Part shown: positions 22,101-33,700 of the stretch, one piece after another
How the letters are laid out: each line of letters opens with the position of its first letter
Numbering within the stretch: the first letter of the stretch is position 1
NCBI RefSeq assembly: GCF_000090795.2
Contig: NW_003546242.1
Span: 1,207,686-1,271,685, forward strand
DNA: 64,000 nt
Source of the DNA: Amphimedon queenslandica
Taxonomy: Eukaryota > Porifera > Demospongiae > Haplosclerida > Niphatidae
Direction: 5' to 3'
The notes under the pieces: generated by a model
What the model saw: only the letters and a program-made list of their open reading frames with translations
What the model was told of the DNA's origin: nothing
Databases searched by the model: none
Position numbers and translations under genes: made by a program

Positions 22101-24029
22101 AAGAAGCAACACTTTAAACGAGATTAACACAGACTTCACAGTGCAAACACGTACTTGTATGACAGAAAGAGAAGAGACTGGAGTTACTACAAGTACATGT
22201 ACATGTGTATGTTATATCTAAATACGTCTATAATAGTTATTGTCAATATCCTGTAGCTTCTCCGCTATAACTTCTATTATTCTGGGTAGCCCATTATATA
22301 CTTACAATTAATTAGCTTTTGACTTCATCTTCGATGTAATATAAGCTTTTACTTTAACACCAGCAGTTATAGGTGCTACTTGTAACCTTGCTTCAGCATT
22401 CCACAACACAGCCAAACTGCACCCTCCCTAAACCGGAGAATTTTCTTTGCAACCGGAAAGGTGTTACCCAAGTAAATGGCTGAACTTAGGTTGTACTTTG
22501 TTTTTAACTGGAAATTTTTACTGGACAACTATTAAAGCTACTTTATGCTATTATTTTGATTACTTCAAGATCATAAATGAAATACTTTTAATTAAGAGTC
22601 AAAGTTCTATGTTCTATGGCAATAAAAGGACCATGTGTGACATTGCTAAATTGAAAGGAAAATCAAGAAAGCTATTATTTTTGTACCTGTAAGTGGGACA
22701 ATGAATGTTTATTTTTACAGTCATATAATAATGGTCGTGGGACACAATGAACATAATAAATTGAATTATATGGCTAAGTACCAAGTTTGTAGTACAAATG
22801 AAAATGACAGTATTATGTTAGCTATGACTTGTCATGTATTAGTAGTCCATGTTGTTTAACCATAGTCCGTGTTGTTTAACCATGGGCCACAGTATGATGC
22901 AGATGTGTTGCTAGATTTATCTCTACATTTGCTGATGGAGTAAACTATACATTGTTGTTTGTGTTGTGTTTATTTGACGTTCAAAATTATCACCAAAATT
23001 ATTTTGTGATACAACTTATATCAGGGCAGTGGTGGGTAAAAGCATGTCGTGATTTTGGGCAGGAACCACTAAAGGCACAAGGTGCAGGACGATGCCACTT
23101 GTTATGCATGTATGTATAATGTGTTGCACATTAGAAAATATTGTCATTGCTGATGATTCCTGCAAGTTGTCGTATCTGTATTTTTTCACCATCACAAGCA
23201 TTTCAATGTACAACCTGGATGTAAACATATCTTATATAATACCCTCTTTGATTTGTCTCTTTTCCATTTAGGTATATATTCCTTATCATGAGCGTGACGT
23301 TTCCCCTCTAGGTATTTCTTCAGACAAAGAAAGGAATCTGGTGTTTAATGAAAAACTACTTCATTTCATTGCTATATACAGGAAGATCAATGCATCAAAT
23401 CTAATACCTACCTTTATCACAGAACAGATTCTCTCGGCCATCTCTAAAATAGGTCTAAAATTTAAAAATTCACATAAAATTATTTATACTTGAGACAATT
23501 AATTTTTTTCATATTATTGTAAAATACAAATTTATCTATTGCAAGACACTAATGAAAGCTACTATACTAGGAAATACCAGATTTGTAGTAACATTAAATG
23601 CAAATGATATTATTCACCTACCACAAAAATAACAAGACTTCCAAGACTACTGATATGTCACACAAGCAATGTATATATTGCCTTATTCTATCAAAATTTC
23701 AAGGACAGAATCACGAATATTTTTGAGATAATAAATTTTATTATTCTATAATTCATTAGATTATCATTGCATGGGTGTTACAAGTGCCAAGAATTTTCTG
23801 TACAGAAAGGGAATTCCGGTAGGGTGCAGTCCGGTTGAACAGTGATCTTCAGACTCAAGAAATAAAGCACTGAATAATCTTTAAGTCTTATGCATACTTC
23901 AAGCATTTCACCAATGTTATCATAATGCTCGTTATTTTATTTTGAGGTTCAGAGCTACTTGCTATCTGTAAAATACAAATTTTAATGCATTAGTTTGGAC
24001 AATAATTACCATTGCCCTTGTAGTGACTA
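22101..24029. other. Mostly non-coding; possible 1.4-kb inverted-end element
   Basis: No coding domain. About 22414-22450 (ACTGCACCCT, CCGGAgaATT) is partly matched in inverted orientation by about 23795-23830 (AATTCCGGTAGGGTGCAGT). This could mark a decayed non-autonomous element, but target duplications are not clear. Confidence 0.3.
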
Positions 24030-24037
24030 GCAAATTA

Positions 24038-24165
24038 ACTAGTATTATTATTATTGTTATTCTGAGTCTGATTACCCTTATCTTAATACTATTATTATTG
24101 TTTGCTGCTGCTAGCATTAGTAGTCTAACAACTAAATTATCATTATTATTATTATTATTATTGCT
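24038..24165. repeat. ATT/TTA-type microsatellite tract
   Basis: Imperfect ATT/TTA triplet runs at 24043-24110 and 24141-24165. They create an asparagine run (minus) and a leucine/isoleucine run (plus) in short open frames that are not real genes. Confidence 0.8.
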
Positions 24166-24189
24166 ATTGTCTTGTTCACGCATGCACAC

Positions 24190-25504
24190 ACATTCTTTTA
24201 TCCTTTTTTCTCCTTTTCTCCTTGATCAGTCTTTTCCGATTTTCCCATTTGTTTATCTTCGTCAATCTCATGCATTAGCACGTTCCACTTGTTAATAAAG
24301 AGTTTTGGTGGACTTACGCTACACACCCTTTCTTGTTTATCAATTGCAGCTGATTGTCTTTGAAGTGTCCTTGTAGATCTAGTTATTTCATGAGGACGAA
24401 AAAATATTGTAGGTACTGCACAAGATCTTAACATCTTTTTTACAGAAAATCCAACTTAACTGGAATGTGGGTATGATTGCATTTGATTTTACACAAAACT
24501 TACGTTGTAATACTGAGATAGGTTCAAAAGAATCATCTGTAAAATGGGCACTGCATACACAAGAATTGGAGCCTACCTCTGGACCATTAAACTCTCAAGA
24601 CTTTGCACTTCCGAAATGACAATGGATCACTCGATTCTTCTGAGGTTAAGATAAAATATATGCTTCATATATAATAGAAATATATTTTTGCATACTTCAT
24701 GCATACATATCAAAAGTAGCTGTACGTCAGACAGTGTGAACATGTTTTACATAGCATATAGTTTACATATATTTCAATGCTTGATTTAATACATATGCTA
24801 GTACACTGTTTCTTTTATATCAATTATATTTCTTACATATTATACTAAATCTATGCCTGCACTGTAATGGTTTTAATACAAATTATGTTCTGAATAATTA
24901 TAAATTTAATTTAAGAAATTAACAATAAAATATATCCCAATAAAATAATGTCTTTCAGTCAATTAGTTACTTGTATAATCGTTTTTCTTTCTTAATTAGT
25001 GTCCCTATTCTCCTTAGAGCTGTATAAAGACAAAATGTCATCAAAACAAGAGAAATAATTAATTACCTGATAGAGCATCTTGCAGATGTGCACTTATTAT
25101 CAATGAGTGTTGATAACAGAAAAATTTGTAATAGGATAATTAATTAGAACAAATGCTAGAAAAGCTGATACTTAAATCATTTAATTTCATTAGTTTGCAG
25201 TTACCTCTTATTCCATTGGAATATCCTCAAGGAGACGCTTGTACTTCCCTGTTGTTCCTCTATTTGCATTATACTCAAAGAAAATATGTTAGCATCAAAA
25301 AACACATCAACACAAGCATTTGCGAGCTGACTAGTTGAGCTAGTTTTACTACCTTAAGGAGACAATTGTTTGCGGGTATTTAATTTAGCGAATTTTAGCG
25401 ATTTTTTAAAAATCGCTAACTTAAGTCCGCGCTAACTTTAATTTCTTATTAAATTATTAATAGTTATTAATTATTATTATTTATGATTCATGATGGTTAA
25501 TTCA
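24190..25504. other. Gene-free A+T-rich stretch
   Basis: No domain-bearing frame on either strand. Dense in ATATAT and TTAATT. Low-information short open frames only. Confidence 0.4.
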
Positions 25505-25928
25505 ATTCTTCAACTTCTTGAATCTCTATCTCTCCCTCTTTGTCTATCTCTTCTTCTGAGTCTTCATCTGCCACATCCAACTCTTTCAAAAGTTCAGCAG
25601 TTGCATCTTCAAAAATTCCATCAATGGGTTATCCTTGTAGTCTTTTAACCAGAACTTTGTATTCATCTAAAGCAGTCCTATTCTTTACATTACTAGTCAT
25701 TTGAACCTGGGCCATGACTGGGATTTCTAGTCCTTTTACTAAAGGTGATCTACGGTAGTGGATATCCATAACTTTTAGTGTTACAACTGCTCCATGCTCC
25801 ATTATGTATCTAGTTACTCTTGATATTTCTTTCGGCAAGTGTCCTACAATAGAGGCAGATGATAAGCACCCTGGAAGCCTTTTTGTTGCTGCTATAGCAT
25901 GACCGTCATGTAAGGCATGTATTGGCAT
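25505..25928 (-). pseudogene. HIRAN-like domain fragment with acidic tail
   Basis: The open frame 25928-25629 starts MPIHALHDGHAIAATKRLPG, then SIVGHLPKEISRVTRYIM, LKVMDIHYRRSPL and KGLEIPVMAQVQM. After one stop the same frame continues as a strongly acidic tail (DVADEDSEEEIDKEGEIEIQ, near 25570-25510). The VGHLPKEIS block with upstream H.AIAV-type residues resembles the HIRAN-like unit seen in many uncharacterised sponge and cnidarian proteins, thought to bind DNA ends in characterised HIRAN proteins. The N-terminal part is missing: the frame begins at the MITE edge (25933). Likely an exon or relic truncated on that side. Confidence 0.5.
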
Positions 25929-25932
25929 AATT

Positions 25933-26167
25933 TGTGACCATAATTGAGAAAAGGTTCCTTATGGTGAATTTTTACATTTATCATTATAATGAAAAATATG
26001 AACCTGTGAATGCTGTGTCACATTACAATTGCTTCTAAAAGTTACATCGTAAATTTCTATCTCCTGGAGTAATTTTATGATGAATGGAGCTCTGGAATTT
26101 GGATTTTTGGCTATAAAGGCAAATTTTACTATCCGCCATAAGGTACCTTTTGTCAATTATGGTCATA
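25933..26167. mobile_element. TGTGACCATAATTGAC MITE, copy 2
   Basis: About 235 bp with inverted ends TGTGACCATAATTGA...TCAATTATGGTCATA and the family interior (GGAGTAATTTTATGATGAAT, CCGCCATAAGGTACC). It abuts the truncated end of the HIRAN-like frame. Confidence 0.85.
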
Positions 26168-26760
26168 CTTTTAAAACCACTACCAATAGTATTTGTATAA
26201 AAAAGGGGTAACATGTATGGCAACTATGTAAGAACAATGACTAAGTAACAGCATAATTTCTCTGTAGCCAGGACCGCTTCTATAGTATACAAGGAAACAC
26301 TGTAATCAATCACAATATAAAACAAGTGGAAGCAAGACTCATTATAAGCTACACATGTACTTTGGGCGTCGTTAATAGATGTACATGTACAATCTACTTA
26401 AAGCATTGTTACATGCACTTAAGAAGCCTTTTACTGCAGTAGAGTGACAATAATACTAAACTGACATACAAGTACCATATTACATATATTGAATTTTCAA
26501 AATATCTGCACAGGCTGATTATGCAGCTAAGCTCGGAAGCACTTCTTGAATATTTCTTTTGTTATAAAGTTTAGTTTTCCAGTTAATTAGTCAAAAAGTG
26601 TGGAAATGTTTGTCCTTTCAATTTCAGTTACCCTCTATTTCCCTCTTTTGGTTGTCCAAATACCTTCACTGGGTTATCCATGCACCTCTTCCAGTTGTGT
26701 AAGTACTCAGTCCTGCAATATGAAACAAAAACTCTAGCACCCTACATCTGCAGTATGTAG
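26168..26760. repeat. Diverged segmental duplication, left copy
   Basis: It shares ordered landmarks with about 27580-28180: CCACTACCAA, ACAGCATAA, GATTATGCAGCTAA and TTGTCCAAATACC. Similarity is patchy, so the duplication is old. No coding features. Confidence 0.45.
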
Positions 26761-27579
26761 AAACACAAAAAATGATTTTGAAATACAACATTACTCTTCT
26801 TCAGTGGCTCAAAAAGCTTCACATAAAACATGTTCAAGCACTCTTTAACTATTAATAAAAAGGTTTTTCCTACCAAGTGAACAAGAGCTTACAGAAAGGA
26901 ATGATATGGTATTTTGCATTTGATCCGAAGATTATGATTCTTACATAAAGTTTACATTAGCTTTGTTTGTCCAATATGTAGTAGCTTTTCATGTAAAGTG
27001 CGGCATTGAATGACTTATGACTCAAAAGGAAATCATTAAATGCCTTTTAGGAAGCAGATTGTCATGGTTAGTAAAAAGGACGTAATTTGAAAATGTCACC
27101 AGGTGGTATTTCAAATGTAAGGCCGTTGTTACACAAATTGACTGCACAGATGAGGTCAAAAAAGAATGTGTAATACAGACATTGGTAGAAAGCATAAATT
27201 TCAGAAGTGAATTAGAGTGGTGGAGCACATATGACATGCAAGTTCATTTCAATTTATTTCTTGAAAATGGCAGGAGACAAGAGCCTGCTCAAGTGTTTCT
27301 GACTGTATCATTAATAGCTAGAGACATGAAAAAAATCAGAAAAGATAAAACAATTTGCACATCAGCTTTACTCTTAACAGTCACAAGCACATACTTTGCT
27401 CAAGACATTTTCACTTTTACCTAAATTTTATGCCTCAGAGGAGAAATAAGTTTGCTATGTAAAGGCAGAAGGATGACAAAAAATGAAGAAATTACAAAGA
27501 GTGTAACTGTTTAGAATAAAAATAATTAAAATCAATTGAGTTATGAAAGCATATCTGATTAAATAAACCAAAAGGCTTT
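26761..27579. other. Spacer between the two duplicated segments
   Basis: One open + frame at 27182-27424 (starts MVESINFRSELEWW, 80 residues) shows no recognised domain. No repeat end seen. Confidence 0.3.
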
Positions 27580-28180
27580 GAAGCCACTACCAAGGGTTAC
27601 ATCAATGGTATGTATGTAAACAACATTTAATTCTAATCAGCAACAGCATAAATTCACCAAAATATTGTAACAGGTAGCAATGCAAAACAAATTGAAGCGG
27701 ACACGGAACCTCAAATCAAGCAAATATCAACGTCTTTCAAAAGTAATTTCGCCATTACTGATAGATGTGTTTACTGATAGCATTGTGAAATGCACCTTCA
27801 ACTATAGCCTAAGCTGATTTAAAGTGCCAAAATAATACATCATACTACACTTATTTAATATTCAATACTGATTATGCAGCTAAACTGTTCAAACACTTTT
27901 TAAATCCTTCTCTTACTAAAAATTTTTTAATAAATATGTTTAAAAGTGTTAGACATGTTTAAATCTACTGAATCTCAGTTACTCTGTCTTCTTCTAGTTG
28001 TCCAAATACCTCTGCACTTGTTCAAGTACCCAAACCAGTTGTATAATTATCCCTGCAGATTTTACAAGTACCACAACCAGCTGTCAATATACATGTGCCT
28101 CTTCCAATTGTTAAAGTACCCCTGCCATTTTTTAAGTACATGTACCTCTGCAGGTTGTCCAAGTATAACTGCTGGTTTTC
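27580..28180. repeat. Diverged segmental duplication, right copy
   Basis: Counterpart of 26168-26760. Its 3' part is expanded by a minisatellite-like array (27985-28170). Confidence 0.45.
27985..28170. repeat. Degenerate minisatellite, ~24-30 bp unit
   Basis: Variants of CAGTTGTCCAAGTACC followed by TCTGC recur about seven times (AGTTGTCCAAATACC, CTTGTTCAAGTACCC, AATTGTTAAAGTACCCC, GGTTGTCCAAGTATAAC). Two or three units are also visible at 26650-26710 in the partner duplication. Confidence 0.6.
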
Positions 28181-28358
28181 ATGGTAGATCTGACATATCT
28201 TTGGTATATTTCAATTAATATTTTTAGAATGCATAACAGATATGAATAACAGATATGATTTACAGTAGGTGAAAATAACCAAAATCAGTACCAGGCAGTA
28301 GAACAGGAGACTTCGCATAATTTCTCACTGCCCTTATTGGCATGAGCAAAGTCAGGCC
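28181..28358. other. Flank of hAT-1
   Basis: No feature recognised. The sequence GGCTCGAAATTAAG at about 28363 resembles hAT ends known from other animals and probably marks the hAT-1 left end. Confidence 0.3.
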
Positions 28359-28515
28359 AACATGGCTCGAAATTAAGTCTTGTCCACTTGTCAAGACACT
28401 TTACATAGAGCCTAGGACAAGTAAAATATTTCTCTAGCTTGTCAAAGGACAAGTAACTACAAGCTTGTTGTCTACCATTTTGGAAATGACCACTACCAAA
28501 AATTAAGCCACATCC

Positions 28516-29576
28516 ATGGCACATGCACATGACAAACAGTCAAGCACATGTGGATGTGACAAAAGCTTGAGATTGTTTAAGTATGGCTTAACTAGCAAGT
28601 CAGAAACTTCAAGCAAGAGACCTTTGCGTGATGGTGATAGAAATGAAGTTACATTTAAAAGAAGGGATTTTTGCACTGCAGATGAAGAATGGACGGTGAA
28701 ATTCGAGAGATGTACATGAATGATAAAGCTGCCAGTACATTCATAAGTTATATAGCTGATATGATGATTCAAGATTTACAAGAGGTAATAAATAATTCTC
28801 CATTCATAGGCCTCCTATCTGATTCATTAACAAGTCATTCCAGTGCTGAGGAAGAAATTGTCTACATTAGGTATATCATACAAGGAGTACCAGTTGTGCT
28901 TTTCTTCGGTCTTTCACTACTTGAAAGTGGCAAGGCTCCAGGTATACTTAGCAGTATTTTGGTATGTGCAATGCGAGTCGGCCTTTTATGTGACATTTCA
29001 AAAAAACATGGTTGGATTTTGTGCTGATGGAGAAACTGTGATGATGGGCTGTCACAAAGGTGTTCCAGCACTATTGAAAGGCCTGGCTCCACAAGTTATT
29101 GAAGTGCATTGTGTTGCTCATGAACTTGAACTACCTACCTCTTTGTGATGCAATAAAAGTAATACCTTTTTGTGGTAGCTTTTATCATAAGTCACTAAAA
29201 TCACTACATGTTCTTCGCTCTTTAGCTGATAAACGTAAGGAACAATCACGAGCACCTGAAGAAATTTTTGCTGTACGATGGGTTGCTAGTAAATGAGCTG
29301 TTACTGCACTGGAAACAAATTGGCCAACTGTAGTCCTGCATCTTGAAGATACTGGAAAAAGAAGAAATGATGATTCTACTAAAGTAAAATGGATATTAAA
29401 ATCTATAGCCACATATTCTTTTGTTGCATCTCTTTATTTTATTTTGGATTTCCAGGAAGTGATACCAGTGTCTAAATTTTTTGAGGCTGACAACTTACCG
29501 TTGTTTGTGTTGTCTCTGCTATAGAATCAGCGGACTTAGCTTTATTGGCATTCTCAAAACGTCATGGCACACATCA
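28516..29576 (+). pseudogene. hAT-1 transposase, N-terminal and central part
   Basis: Frames run 28516-28719, 28689-29027, 28843-29148 and 29099-29530. Recognisable blocks are WTVKFERMYMNDKAASTF, FIGLLSDSLTSHSSAEEE (28800-28860, the DDE-bearing start of the hAT catalytic region), then GFCADGETVMMGCHKGVPAL and VHCVAHELEL (29020-29130, the DGA..M.G...GV...L....HC.AH box) and RAPEEIFAVRWVASK near 29260. This order is characteristic of ZNF862/DUF4371-type hAT proteins. Frameshifts, plus the insertion of hAT-2 at 29585, inactivate it. Confidence 0.75.
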
Positions 29577-29584
29577 GTGGAACA
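29577..29584. repeat. Left 8-bp target duplication of hAT-2
   Basis: GTGGAACA precedes the hAT-2 terminus and is repeated exactly at 32988-32995. An 8-bp duplication is the hallmark of hAT insertion. Confidence 0.9.
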
Positions 29585-29784
29585 CAGTGGCATAGCTGAG
29601 GTAGGGCCTGATGGGCCTGGGCCCTAACCATCAATTTTGGTCTACAATTATATTCATTGAAAATATAATTATTATTTATTTCAAACATAATTATATTGAT
29701 TGCTGTGCAATGCCTAAACTTATTTTAGAAACATAAAATCACAATAAAGTGGTTTGTCTTGTAGAAGCCAATGTGTAGTAGAAA

Positions 29785-32710
29785 TGAGTAGGCAACTGTC
29801 ACTGTTTGGCTACATTAATGAGTCTTCTACCGGAGATGCAGCTTCTACTAGTACAAATAGACCTAAGAGAGAAGGGATGATTATGAGAGTCAATGCAATG
29901 ATTCCATTGACAGCAACGAAGAGAGCTGTGGTAAAAATAAATAATAATATATACATATTAAAAATAATAATATATACATATTAATATATACCCAATTATA
30001 GAGCATGATGATACTGGTATTGATCGTGAAGTGTGTGATGATCACAACATGCCCACAGTACTGACAGATGAGCTGAGCCATAGTCAGTTGACTCCATCAG
30101 TCTGTACAGGAGATACTACTACTACAGCTGTTGTTGATATTGCACCAACTACGTCATCAACACCTTGCCAGCCTATTATTAATTTCTCTGTTACAAACTT
30201 TTCAAGTAAAGGAAGGTCATTTAATCCAGAGTGGTACAAACAGTATTCCTGGTTAGAATACTCTGTTATAAAAGATGCAGCTTTCTGCTTTCCTTGCCAG
30301 CAAATTGTTTCTCCAAGTTTTGGTTAGTGCAGACCCGAGAGAAGTTTTGCTGAGGTAGGATTTAGTGATTGGAAGCATGCTACTGGAGCCAAAGGTGTAC
30401 TAGCCAGACATGCCAACTGCATCACCCTTAAGATAACCACAATTGCTTGGAATCAGTCTTTAGCTTCAGAGAAGCATCACTCAGTGGCAGAGCAGCTAGG
30501 CATTGCTAGAGCTCAGCTAATTAAGAAAAATTGCCACTATGTAATGACCATATAGAAGTGTTACTACTTTGTAGCAAGCTAAGATTGCTTTACATGGTAA
30601 CGATGAAAGTGACACATCTCTAAATAAGGTTAATTTCAGAGATATTCTTCAAGTAATAGTTCACCATGATTTAGTAGTTGAAGACAGGCTTAATCATGGT
30701 GCAAGAAATGCAAAGTGCTCTTCTCCCACTATTCCGAACAGTGTCCTTTCAATGACAGCCACTCTTGTGAGAAGAAAAATATGTGCATCAGTCAAGAAAT
30801 CAGGGTATACTACTTCATCATGGTAGATGAAACGAAAGATCATATTAAACAGAAGCAACTGTCCATTGCTCTTTGATATGTTGATGTTGAATGAATAGCT
30901 GTAGTGGAGCGTTTTCTTACGTTTTTCCCAGTAAGAAATCTTGATGCTCAAAGCCAAACCAAATATATTCTAGATACTTTAGCTCAGTATCATTTAGATC
31001 CAAAAATTATAGTGTCACAGGGGTACAATGGAGCATTTGTCATGAGTCGAAGATGTACTGGATTTCAACAGAGAATTTGTGAAGTAGCTTTTAATGCCTG
31101 TTATATTCATTGTCACACTCATGTGCTAAATCTTGCACTTGTTGACTGCGTCAAGAACACCTCTCATATGTCTGAATTCATTTCTCTAGTACAGGCTCTA
31201 TACATCATCATCTCTACAAATTAAGGTCATACCCTTTTAACTGAAGCTCAAAAGAGGGCTTCATCCAGACAAGCAGATTAACTCTTAAATTCCCAGTGTA
31301 TTTTTCTCATTTTTGATCTATTTCAATTGAAATTATGTAACTATTTTGTACTTATTTATTTACACTTCATTATTTTACTCCATGTTGCTTGTTGCCATGT
31401 CATCCAAGGGTTAAAATTACACAAAAAAATTATTCATTGAATGGGAAATATTTTTAAAATCACAATTAACTTTTATTATTCTTTCCATGTATACATTGAT
31501 GTTTCATATCAAGTTTAATTAATCACAGACATTCAAAAGAAGGTAATAAACAGTTGGAAATAGTACTAACTGGTTTACAAAGTATATTATGAGCAGTTTT
31601 TGCTCTTTCTTTTAGCATGGCAAGCATAGAAAGAAATACTTTAACATATACTTGTGTGATTATCCAAACAAAAAGTATTTCAGCCCAATAATTAGGTTAA
31701 ATTATGTCTATATTAAAATGCTGGTAAACAAATTGCAGCAGCAAGTTTGAGAAAAAAATTAATGAAAAATCTACTCCAAATTGAATGGGCTGGGAAATTA
31801 AGAGTTAAGCAATTACAGAGTTTGTCAGACACCTGCTGGGCCTGTCGATCTTTAGTACTTAAAACAATTGCTAGTACTTATGGCTGAATCATTGAAACTC
31901 TAGAATGTCTTGGTGATGATGCTGATAAAGCCAAAGTCATTGAAGCCATAGTCCTTTGTCATCAAGTATCTTTATTCAAGTTCTTATCTTCACAGATCAT
32001 ATTCCAGCAAATTCTTTCCATAACTAAGTCTCTATCTGACCAGCTACAATGCAAAACTCTTGATTTTGTTTCGGCTTCAAGTACAGTTATGTCAACAAAG
32101 CAAACTCTAAATAATTTGAGAAGTATTGAGTCATGGCAGCATACATACACATACATAAATCAGTGGCAAACATGCATGATATTGATGAAATTTTTGAGAA
32201 CTCACGTAGAAAGAGACCACCTAGGCAAATCCAAGATTCAGTTTTATTTGAGCCAATTGGTCATCGGGAATTTCTTTCATGTAGTGATTTAATAACAATC
32301 AATTCCTGTTTTAGATCACATACTTTTTGAGTTTAAAAGTAGATTTTATAACAGCAACCTAGATCGTATGAAGTCCATTGATGCTTGCAATCCATTGTCT
32401 CCAATTCCTTGACTCATCTTTCTTTTCTGGCCTCTTTGTACAACATAAGTAATGTGCAGCTTTCAAATGAGTGTCTGTGGGCAAAACCAATTCTTAAAGA
32501 CAAAGCTGAAACTCTTTTGAAGCCTACACACATTTTGTGCCAATGCAAGCTGCTTTTCCTATGATATCAAAGCTCTTTGCTGTTGCACTGACTTCAGTCG
32601 TGACTACAGCCCAGTGTGAGAGAAGCATCTCAACTTTTCGGAGTATCATGACTCATTTAAGGACCAGTATGACCGACAAAAGGCTGGTGGAAATATTTTT
32701 ACTGTAACTT
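29785..32710 (+). pseudogene. hAT-2 transposase (ZMYM1-like)
   Basis: The N-terminus at 29785 reads MSRQLSLFGYINESS, a common start in this family. After a TA-rich, possibly intronic gap it continues as QPIINFSVTNFSSKG and FNPEWYKQYSWLEYSVIKDA then FCFPCQ (30170-30300, TTF-type zinc finger). The catalytic region includes VERFLTFFPV (30907), VSQGYNGAFVMSRR (31012, the DGA box with G altered) and CYIHCHTHVLNLALVDCV (31100). The frame resumes after a MITE at 31809 with the LQSLSDTCWACR block. The C-terminal dimerisation region near 32580-32690 reads TTAQCERSISTFRSIM and TSMTDKRL. Several single-base breaks. It would act in the nucleus as a cut-and-paste transposase if intact. Confidence 0.8.
31282..31804. 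mobile_element. 523-bp MITE in a TTAA site
   Basis: Inverted ends CTCTTAAATTCCCAG and CTGGGAAATTAAGAG are flanked by TTAA at 31278-31281 and 31805-31808. Removing the element and one TTAA copy rejoins the hAT-2 reading frame across the conserved SLSDT.W..R block, so the boundaries are precise. TTAA targets are used by piggyBac and Kolobok elements; which parent mobilised it is unknown. Confidence 0.85.
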
Positions 32711-32987
32711 AAAAAAGAGACCTCTGTTTCAACGAATAAGCTCCTTCGTTTATAGAGGACACACTATCTGAGTTTGAAAGTGTCAACAAGAACAGAACAA
32801 ACTTTTCATTCTGATAGTATTAACGATTTAGTGTTATCAACATTAAAGACATTAATCAGAATTGCTATTTTGCGTAGCTTGCAGGAAAATTCCCTCTTTT
32901 ACATACTAAATGGGGTGTAGCAAAATCGCAGCACGCTTCGCATGCCAGAAGTACCCTACCCTTCTTGCACACCCCGCTATGCCACTG

Positions 32988-32995
32988 GTGGAACA
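32988..32995. repeat. Right 8-bp target duplication of hAT-2
   Basis: GTGGAACA, identical to 29577-29584. Confidence 0.9.
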
Positions 32996-33440
32996 GCTAA
33001 CTTCCAATAAATTTAAAGGACACAAGATAAGTGGTATAACTATGAAAAATTCAATCAAGAACCAACACAAGCAATTCATAAAGTTGGCAAGACCATACAT
33101 ACCGGATAAGTTTGATGTATTAAAATCAAGAGATGTTATGAGTGCAGCAAAAGATTTACTCGACGTGAGGAGATGGCTAATTCATGAAGAGGAGTTAGCT
33201 ACATTTGGCGAAGCCTAACTGGCATGTTTACTTCAGTATTTTCAAATCCCTCTTTGGATTGCAGGATGTGACCATGGACATATGGCAAACAATTCAGAAA
33301 GAACAGAAAGAAAACCTTTGTAATGTACTGATGGTCATATCTATCTGCCTAGAAATACCCTTTAGTGTGAAACGTTCTCAACTATAAACCACATCAAAAC
33401 CAACAAGCATTAATCCTTACAAACTAATAGTTGTGATAAT
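32996..33440 (+). pseudogene. hAT-1 transposase, C-terminal part
   Basis: The frame 32910-33218 (its first part lies in hAT-2) carries NSIKNQHKQFIKLARPYIPD and LKSRDVMSAAKDLLDVRRW. A shifted frame from 33205 has LPRNTL-type remnants and near 33360-33420 reads like the hAT dimerisation block (CLEIPF, then STINHIKTNKH). It completes the split hAT-1 gene. Confidence 0.65.
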
Positions 33441-33531
33441 CTAATGTGAATCAGCATTTATATGCAGCCATTTTACAAATGAAATCATTATGTGAAAATT
33501 AACTTGATCATTTTAGAGGTAAAATGAAAGT

Positions 33532-33700
33532 ACCCAGCAAATAAATCTTACATAAGATCTTACTCAAGATCTTGAAACAAGATTTTGCAAGGTAAGCTCT
33601 GACGTTATGTAAGATTATGATACAAGAAGTTGCAAATCCATATAGATTTTATCTGTTTCTATTTCTGACAACATTGTTTCAAGATCTTTATTGTTGATAA
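33532..33700 (+). repeat. Left terminus and subterminal repeats of EnSpm-like element
   Basis: ACCCAGCAAATAAATCTT is followed by tandem-like variants of TAAGATCTTACTCAAGATCTTG. These are candidate transposase-binding sites, as known for CACTA elements. Confidence 0.7.

Larger units (their letters stand above)
29585..32987 (+). mobile_element. hAT-2 element (3403 bp) inside hAT-1
   Basis: The ends are CAGTGGCATAGC and its reverse complement GCTATGCCACTG, flanked by GTGGAACA on both sides. It encodes a TTF-type zinc finger and DUF4371/ZMYM1-like hAT transposase on +. It contains a 523-bp TTAA-flanked MITE. The CAGTGGC start matches known animal hAT ends. Confidence 0.9.
28360..33480 (+). mobile_element. 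hAT-1 element, split by hAT-2
   Basis: A ZNF862-like hAT transposase gene is read at 28516-29576 and resumes at 32996-33440. The gap is exactly the hAT-2 element with its 8-bp duplications. The left end may be near 28360 (GGCTCGAAATTAAG). No right terminal repeat was found before the EnSpm-like element starts at 33532. Confidence 0.65.

Noticed and set aside
23962-24295. Asn-rich (minus) and Leu/Ile-rich (plus) proteins
   Set aside because: Both are products of the ATT/TTA microsatellite read in two directions; no other coding evidence.
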